DNA of 64,000 nucleotides, from positions 62,001-126,000 of the forward strand of contig NC_035793.1 in assembly GCF_001653235.2 (NCBI RefSeq), read 5' to 3'. Each line of letters begins with the position of its first letter. Positions within the stretch are counted from its first letter, which is position 1. Shown piece by piece: positions 56,701 to 64,000 of this stretch. This stretch comes from Pochonia chlamydosporia 170 (Eukaryota; Ascomycota; Sordariomycetes; Hypocreales; Clavicipitaceae). Under the pieces are notes generated by a model. That model was not told where the DNA came from. It made no database searches and saw nothing but the letters and a program-made list of their open reading frames with translations. The position numbers and the translations under genes were made by a program.

Positions 56701-58561
56701 GACTCCGCCATTTCTGCCCAAAGATCTTTCCAAACAGGTGGTAGTCTAAGACTGACTTTCTCATCTTTTGAATTGCCGTTGAATATGTGGAAAAGGGCAG
56801 CTGTGGAAATATAGGCTTCGGCCTGTTTACCATCTGAGGCAGCTACGCCCTTCATTGTGAACGTAAAGTGTGTCGCATCAGCCGCTACTTCAACATCAGA
56901 GTTGGGCAACACTTGTGGCAGCTCTTGGGCTTTTGTCCACCAAATATCGACAGCTTGGCGACTGGCAAATGTAGCCTCAGATACTACGCTGTAGGTGAAC
57001 TTGACTGATGCGTCTCTAAATCCGGGTATCAGTAATGATCACATCAACGGGGGGGTTTTATGTAACACTTGCCTGGAGCGACATGACTCCTCCAAAACTC
57101 TTCTAGGGCTTACCCCTGACCATTTAGCAAAATCTCGGAGTACGAGTTTAGATCCATCTGCTGAGTTGATGACTGTCGTCGTCTTGCCAGTGCTCGGATC
57201 CACCTCGTTCTGCGGAAGAGATGCAAATAATCCAGCAATATCGTCGTCGTCATCGTCTTGTTGGGCAAGGATTTCTGCAGCAATGCGTTCTGCTTCGTCA
57301 TTCACATCATCCTCCGGGTTGGATTCAAAGGCTTGTTCAGCCTTCGGTTTCGCCTCATCCGCAGCATCCTGGGCTTCCTTCTTCGCGGCAGCCAACTGTC
57401 TTTCAACTATAATTTTCTCAGACTTCCATTTTAGATCTGCGCTGTATTTGTCGAAAAGAACGTCGCCTTCTATCTTGCTAATTTTCGCTTCAAGTTTAGC
57501 AATCTCCATTTGCGTGTCGTCATCGTTGTCGGTTGGTTTATTACTGGTACGAGAGAGTTCAAGATGCTTTGCTTTTGCGGAGACATATTCGGGAATCAAA
57601 TCCTCGGGCTCTATATCTATATCGTACGTCACAGCTAGCTTTTTCCCTTGCGATGCAGCAGACTTGGAGCCCCGCTGATTGGGTTTATTCTTGTTGGGTT
57701 GCTGTGGCTTGGGGGTGCCAGGGCGTGACGCATTAGGGGTCTCCGTAGGGGTATCTGTCGATGGAATCAGTATTTACATGATACTTGCACGCGCGTATTG
57801 TTGCTGGGAAAAAGCCGGAGAGGAAATGTACCTCTGGAAATTGGTTTGCCCTTAAACTCGTACGACGGCAGTTCCTCGACAGGACACTCCCTCGCAAACC
57901 ACTCTAGTGCCTCGTCCAGACCCCAGATAGAATCTTTGACTACCGGAGAAATATTGGTGGCTATATCCAAAATGTGTTTGAGAACCGCTTCAACACGTGC
58001 TTCAGGAAACCCAGCTGAGGCCAAGGTCTGGCGCAGAGTCCACAGACGGACAATCATGTCCTCCTCTGAGGGAAGCTTCCCAGTACCAGCATTATCGGAT
58101 GACACACTCGAAGCAGCAAAGCGAGTCTCTGCTTTTATAAGATCGAGGATGTGGTCTACCAAGTCCGGTGGTAGCCATTTGGGGGCGTTGACCAAGTCGG
58201 CTTGGCCACGGAGCAGGCGTCGATCTGTTTCAAGTCGCGTTCGTTGTCGCTGGGCGTCACGTTTAGTTTTCTGGGCATGTTTCTCGACCAGAAGCTGCAG
58301 TTCGGATTCCTCAAGCTGTTTTTCAAACTCTTCGGGGCTCAAAGGTGTGTCTTTGGCATCACCAGAGATTGACTTGGTTGATGGCGGGGCATTTTCTTTG
58401 GATGGAGGGGCAGAGGAAGAAGCATCAGCCGGTTTGGATGCAGGCAGCGGCTTTGCTTCCGACTCGGACCCTTCAGGACGGGGTTTGGAAGCAATTGAAG
58501 TGGTAGCAAAGCCTCGTGCCGGGTTGGCAGCTGGCTTCTTCTTTTTCTTGTTGCCAGCCAT
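53787..58561 (-). CDS. DExH-box RNA helicase, DHX29-like
   Basis: Seven exons: 57832-58561, 57073-57754, 56451-57015, 56285-56382, 54210-56228, 54085-54160 and 53787-54038; 1,473 aa. The second intron uses a GC donor (CAG then GCAAGT). Motif I, GETGCGKST (about 687-695), is split by the fourth intron. Motif II is DEVH (about 793), motif III SAT (about 825), and QRRGRAGR is motif VI. Winged-helix, HA2 and OB-fold regions follow. The N-terminal half has a Lys-rich start, a Ser/Pro linker, a helical module with EALEWFARECPVEELP and a charged coiled coil, as in DHX29. DHX29 helps 43S complexes scan structured 5' leaders. The yeast counterpart would be YLR419W. It is divergent from GCN1, another translation factor, across 1.3 kb. 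Confidence 0.9.
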
Positions 58562-58698
58562 TGCCCTAGCACAGCAAGCAGAGCAGAGCACAGCAAAAGT
58601 TGAAGGAAGGGTCTGGTGTGGATGTTGGCGTTTGGATGGAAGCTAAGGTGAGCAGGCGGAAGTGGGAAATGAAATGGCAAATGCAACACAGAAATCAG

Positions 58699-58714
58699 AC
58701 ACACACACACACAC
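58699..58714. repeat. (AC)8 dinucleotide microsatellite
   Basis: Sixteen bases of perfect AC repeat, about 140 bp upstream of the DHX29-like start codon, probably in its promoter or leader. Confidence 0.85.
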
Positions 58715-59304
58715 AGCTACAGCACAGGCACAACATTAAACACTCACACAGACCAGAATGGGCCAGTCAGTGACATGGACATGGACATGACATGACACAA
58801 GATCTTGATCCACTGATGCCCGCTGCTCAAACTAAGATTCAAGTTGCGGTGGCGTTCAAGGGTGCTGAAGTTGTGCATCCGCAGGGGTAGTCAATGCTGT
58901 GCGTTGCCATGATGTGCCAGACAGATTGGGCTTGACACGTATCGGTGACTATTTCATCTATCCTACCCGAGACATTAAGTTTTGTCAACTGGAGGTCTGG
59001 TTTGGCATGAATTTTCAGAGCCAACATTGAACCCTGCGTCACTCTGACTCATCCCCGATTGACGACGAATTGTTTGTACACATGCATGTCAAATTTTAGC
59101 CCAATCCAAGAAAAGAACTATGGAACGCAAGAATAGAATGACTGTCACGCCGAAATTGTGCCTGATTTTATCCTAGGTGTTATTATGCAGCACGCATTCC
59201 TTGACTTTGACTGTGTTGGTGGAGTGAAGGGATAATGGAGTGAATGTGGTTATTTAAGCTTCCAGATGTCATAATACTAACTTGGACGGATACTTTGTTA
59301 AACT

Positions 59305-59340
59305 ACCTAGGTATTGTACAAAATAGATCTATACCTAGGT
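59305..59340. repeat. 10-bp inverted repeat with CCTAGG cores
   Basis: ACCTAGGTAT at 59305-59314 is the exact reverse complement of ATACCTAGGT at 59331-59340, with a 16-bp AT-rich spacer. Each arm holds the palindrome ACCTAGGT. It lies 515 bp upstream of GCN1. Confidence 0.6.
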
Positions 59341-59854
59341 ACTCCAAGACGAAAAAAAAGAAGAAGAAAAATGAAAAGCCAAATAAATAAATAAATACAC
59401 TTAAACTCAAAACTTCAATTACTTTGTGCCGGTCGAATAAAGGCACCTTCCCATCGCGTGCCATTGTCTTGTTGCGGGCGGTGAGCAGAATTTCCACTTT
59501 CCCACAACTTATTGCAAGGCGAGGCGGGGCCATTTTTTAACGGCCAGTCTGGTGTCTGGTGGGGTGGAATCACACTCTATGCGTCTACGACACCAAAAGA
59601 CGAGCTGTGGATTGCCAGCCAGAGCTTTCAACTCGAGACAATTACCCCGATAATTGGCTCTCGACGCCTTCCCTTCCAGGCTCGTCTTTGCCTACCTCTC
59701 TTATCCTTCACCCTCTACCGACCAGACACTTCCTCGATCTGTGTCAACAACCCTCTTCTCCGCCCAAGATCTACGACGGTGTGAGATTTTACAAAACAGT
59801 CCTGGTAGCCCCAGATGGTTTCGTCACTCGCCCGCCTTCGTTTCGCTCCTCGAT

Positions 59855-62800
59855 ATGTCTGAATCGTTGGACAATGCCCATGGCTCTTCCGCAGCCGCTT
59901 CTGGTCTCGACTTAGTTGCGATTGACCAAGCTCTGAGCTCTTCCTCCACCTCGATTCGAATCGCCAAGCTCCATCATGTTGACGACACAATTCGGCACAA
60001 GGGTAGCTCCAACCCTTGACTTTACCTAGCCGAGACTTCAAGAAGCTGACTTTGTGCTGCAGAATGCGACGCCTCGATTGTTCCTGATATTTTGAGGCTG
60101 CTCTTTTCAACCCATCCATTCTACCGAGACCGAGAATCGAGGCTTGCCGTTCAAAAATGCTTGATAAGCATTATTAAAGCTGGAGCCAGCGCCAAGGCCC
60201 TTGCTTCCGCCGTTAAGCTTATGCGCCAGGAGATTCAGAAGCCTGGAATTGCGATATCCAATGCCTTCGTTATTGTTGAATGGTGCAGCTTGTTCATGCA
60301 GCATGTTTCGCCGGATACTTGGGAGCAGCTCGGCAACGAGATTCTACTCACCGACGCAGATGCAGTTGAGAAATGTTTGCAATCGGGCTCCAAGAGTGGC
60401 ATGACTCGATCAGCAACCATCGTAACAAGACGTGGTTTTCGCAGCCTGTTTTCTTCCACAGATACCCGAGAAAAGTTCCTAACCGCGGCCGTGACAACAC
60501 TCACAACCAAAGGTGCTCAGCCAACAGCTAGACATGCCGTTGTATTGGGCATCATTGCCGGTGTATGCTCTCGACAGGCGCCATTACGGCCGGTCTTGAC
60601 AAACTTGAAACCAAAATACTACGAGTTTTACTCTCGGGAGATCGTAGGGTCACGAACCACCCTGTCGGAACACATAGCTTCGGGTCTCGGCGATTTCTTC
60701 GTCAGTTTCACCACCCTCGAAGATGTCGAAAAAGATTTGGTTCCAGCCATTGAAAAGGGTTTATTGCGTGCCCCGGAAGTTGTCTTGGGCGGCGTCTTAA
60801 AGCCGCTGGTCTCTTCGCTGCCTGCCGATATTGACTTATCAAAGACTCTTGATGCTAAGCTATTGAAGCCGCTATTATCCAATATCAAATCGAGTAATCC
60901 AGCAATTCGCGGCGGCGCTATTATTGCCTTCCGCGCAATTGTGGAAAAATGCTCTGACCTCAAAACACTAGATCATGTTGTCGACGAAATCGCCAACCCC
61001 CTGGCTTCTGGCAAGCTCCCTGCTGCTGAACAGAAAATACTGCATTCCGAGATGCTGGAATCTATGCCTTTGTCATCGCAAAGTACTACAAAAGTCCTTA
61101 CAGCTTTGTCGACCATCTCTTCAAAGGAAGGAAACGAAGCTGCTCTTGCTGCCGAAACTTCTGCACTCGCCCGCGCTGCAATCTTGGCCCTCACAGAAGG
61201 CAGCGACCTCCCCAAACCAGCCATTGACACTGTTGTAAAAGGACTGGCAGACAAGAAACCTGGTTCCAGGAGAATATGGTTGCTACGTGCAGGCAGCATC
61301 CTGCATGCGCTTGGTTCTGCTAGCGCGACTCCCGGCCTGACTGCATTTGTTGATGGAGTCACCCCTAAGCTTATTGCAAATTTCCAGGAAGTCACATCAA
61401 ACGCTGCAGCATCAGCACAAAGCGGACTTGTTGTTGGGGCATATATTCTTACAGCGCTGAATCCTGTACTGTGTGGGCAATTCCCTGACTCGGCGATCAG
61501 CTCATCGCTGGCTAAGGCGTCCATCTCAAACCAGGCCTTGTCTTTGGTCGCAAAGCAATCTTTTCTGTTAAACTATAGGGTTTATGGCAAACTCAGTGTC
61601 GAGGAAGACTTGCAATGGCTGTCCAGGGCACTGACTTCAGTGGCTCAGGGCCTCAATGATGACTCTGATGACGACGTTACTCTAGCATGGGCAGAGGCTT
61701 TCATCTATCTGATTACAACGCCGTCCATTCCGCCAAAGGTGCAACAGGAAGCAATCAAATCCCTCTCCAAATTATACATCGACCGAGCCGACGTAATCTG
61801 TCAGTTTGTTGTTGACGGTTTATGGAACAACTTCACCCTTGACGAAGCCAAAGAGAAAGATTTGAAGATTAATAAATCCAATCTTATCCATGTTTTAAGG
61901 TCAATATGTCTGGATCCCAGCGAGCTCACACACCTCGGCGGAGTTGTATCTCAAGAGCAATTGGAGTCCCAAGCCTGTTCCATCCTAGTCCTAGCGAGAC
62001 CAGAGCTCATTCCTCGGTCCAGCTGGATTGACTTATGTCTGCGCATGGGCATAGATCCCGGTGCTCTTGCCAAGAAGCATACAAATGAACTTCTCGGCGA
62101 AATTGGCCAACGGTCCGCAATTGACCAAAACGTAAGTCGACACATAGCGTAGTGGTGGGAGTTTGGTGTTGAAATTCTAACTTGCGTTGTCCAGGTTGAT
62201 GCCATCAAACAAGCTGCTTACAATGCGGCTGCCGAATTGGCGTTTGTTGCCCCAGAAGTCATAATTCCTCGCCTCATGGAACTAATTAGTCGCGATCTTG
62301 ACCCTAAGCAGCTGCATGACATTGGCCCTGTCGAAGCAGCCATTTATCGAACCCCAGAGGGAACCTGTTTTGTTGACGTTCTAGCAAAGAAAACACAGAA
62401 TGTTGTCCCCAACAAAAATACCAAAGACTACGACATATTAAAATGGGAAGAGGAGCTGAGAAGCCAGCTTGAACAAAAGAAAGGCCAGCAACGAAAACTT
62501 ACTGCGGAAGAGAATGCTAAAGTAAGCGCGCAACTTAAAAAAGAATCTGGCATCAGAATTTCTATCCGGGGAATCGAGGCCAAGTTATTACGTGGCATTG
62601 GAATTATCAAGTCCCTCGCCAACGGCCCACCTACTGATGCCACACTTTGGCTATCTTTTTCCGTTGGTCTTATTCTAGATGCCATTGATGCGGGAGCTGG
62701 TCTTATCATTGGTGACATTGCCCCGTTGGCGTATGTTGTCTGTTCAGAAAAGGTCTCATCGAGATTGGGGGCTATACGACAATTTATCGGTGTTGCAACG

Positions 62801-64000
62801 CTCCGGTTACGAGGTATTACCTTGTCCGAAAATTATGATGAGGAAAAACTGGAGGATCTTGTTACCCGTGTTTTGTACCGTCTCCGATTTGCAGGTGAGC
62901 AGCGTCCATTTGATGCTGTTTCCCTCATTTACATTTTGCCCCTGGTACTGGACGTTCTCCGAAAAGGTGGTGTTGGAGAAGACGCCGATGATCGAGATGC
63001 CCAACTAGTTTTGGCGGCCGAATTTCTCTCCTTCCATACCGACGTTTTCTCTGATGACGCAGTCCCACGAACCGAGCTTCTCGCTGTGCTCATCCAATCC
63101 ATGCTACAATATGCTCAGCATTACAAGCTGATCAAGGACTGTTTCGCGGACATGTGTCGATGCATCGCACCCAACATGACTCAGCCAGAGATGCAGGTGC
63201 TAGCCAAAGGTGCCATTGTGTCGCAATCAAGTGTCAGAACGAGCGTCTTACAGTCCATTAGCTCTGAAGTTGACATGAGTGAACTCAAATACTCCGACGA
63301 GATTTGGCTGGCATGTCATGATGACGAGCAAGAAAATCGGGAGCTTGGAGCAGAGATATGGGAGGAGAGTGGATTCGCCGTTGACGCTAATGTCTCTCTG
63401 CGTATGATTCCATTTTTGGATAATAAAGACCCCCAACTCCGCCGGGCGGCTGCTAGATCACTGGCTGAAGCTGCACAAAGGCATAAGGAGACCTTGAGTG
63501 ATGTGATTCCCCGACTACAGTCTCTGTATATCGAACTAGCGAAGCCCAAGGTCCAACAGCTAGACGAATACGGGATGCCAAAGAAGATGGACTTGTCTGA
63601 TCCATGGGAGTCTAGGCAAGGTATCGCCTCTGCGTTCAAGGAGCTCACACCTGTACTGAACAGACAACAAATCGACGAACTTTTCAATTTCCTTATTGAA
63701 TCCGGACCGCTTGGCGACAAGAGCGATAATGTTAGGAGGGAAATGCTGGATGCTGCGATTGCCGCAACTGAAGTTCACGGCAAGAGCATGATTGACGAAT
63801 TGATGAAGAAGTTTGAGCATACTTTGGAGCAGCCAGACAAGAACAGCACTGCAGCTGACCGCGTCAATGAAGCCGTCATTATCATGTATGGTGCTTTGGC
63901 CAGGCATTTGGCCCCTGGGGACTCCAAGATCCCAATTGTCATCGAGCGCCTCCTCGCAACCCTCAGCACTCCATCCGAGACTGTGCAGTTCGCCATTGCG
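59855..64000 (+). CDS. GCN1: translational activator Gcn1, 5' part (runs off the window)
   Basis: Three exons visible: 59855-60002, 60063-62131 and 62195 to the window end, which falls exactly on a codon boundary; 1,341 residues are present of about 2,670 expected. Introns are 60 and 63 bp. The N-terminus is MSESLDNAHG. The rest is helical HEAT-type repeats, with the conserved insertion-rich KWEEELRSQLEQKKGQQRKL block (residues about 820-840), which fits the EF3-like and ribosome-binding middle of Gcn1. Gcn1 with Gcn20 senses stalled or colliding ribosomes and activates the kinase Gcn2 during amino-acid starvation. The C-terminal RWD-binding region lies beyond the window. Confidence 0.93.

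Larger units (their letters stand above)
58562..59854. other. 1.3 kb divergent intergenic between the DHX29-like gene and GCN1
   Basis: Upstream region of two translation-related genes. It holds an (AC)8 run at 58699-58714, a 10-bp inverted repeat at 59305-59340 and a C/T-rich leader before GCN1 (59660-59850). No gene is seen. Confidence 0.5.

Noticed and set aside
57798..58646. 282-codon frame antisense to the DHX29-like N-terminus
   Set aside because: Ser/Arg-rich shadow of a real exon with known family features on the opposite strand.

Overview
The window looks like nuclear chromosomal DNA of a filamentous ascomycete, most likely a Sordariomycete and plausibly Hypocreales. The evidence is fungal-specific families (Zn2Cys6 regulator, CFEM protein, fungal rhodopsin-like membrane protein, GH114, GH79), short GT-AG introns of mostly 50-150 bp, and fungal forms of conserved genes (Som1, Cox9, uL22m, Prp24, Gcn1). 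I could place 20 protein-coding genes. Most exon structures were worked out by hand from splice sites, reading phase and family continuity. I saw no rRNA, tRNA, CRISPR array, phage or intact transposon.

Layout. 0-8 kb: a RING protein of the RNF10/Mag2 type, a small heme-thiolate peroxidase ending in an ER-retention-like RDEL, and a CBM48 (Crp1/Mdg1-like) protein whose gene carries a 1.6 kb intron. 10-25.7 kb: a membrane-anchored GH114 glycosidase, a Zn2Cys6 regulator whose zinc cluster is split by a 25-nt microexon, L-rhamnonate dehydratase (LRA3), L-rhamnose 1-dehydrogenase (LRA1) and a HAD phosphatase of the CECR5/HDHD5 type. The regulator, LRA3 and LRA1 form a partial L-rhamnose catabolic cluster. 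27-34.6 kb: a secreted alpha/beta hydrolase, a fungal rhodopsin-like seven-helix protein and a secreted GH79 glucuronidase-like enzyme. 34.7-38.3 kb: a compact housekeeping block with an unknown conserved protein, Som1, Cox9 (60 aa in four exons) and uL22m; the last three are all mitochondrial. 38.9-46.5 kb: a CFEM single-pass membrane protein and a large ankyrin protein with a higher-order three-repeat period. 50-64 kb: Prp24/SART3, a DHX29-like DExH helicase and the 5' part of GCN1. The last two act in translation and are divergently transcribed.

Beyond gene calls, the clearest unexplained pattern is a strand-composition switch inside genes. The sense strand is C-rich in the 5' part and G-rich in the 3' part in at least seven genes here. 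Gene-poor stretches of 2-4 kb separate many genes; they hold no convincing coding sequence and probably contain promoters and untranslated leaders. No wholly new system stood out. The most testable new points are the RDEL-tagged peroxidase, the skew switch, the ankyrin super-repeat, the long CBM48 intron and the zinc-cluster microexon.
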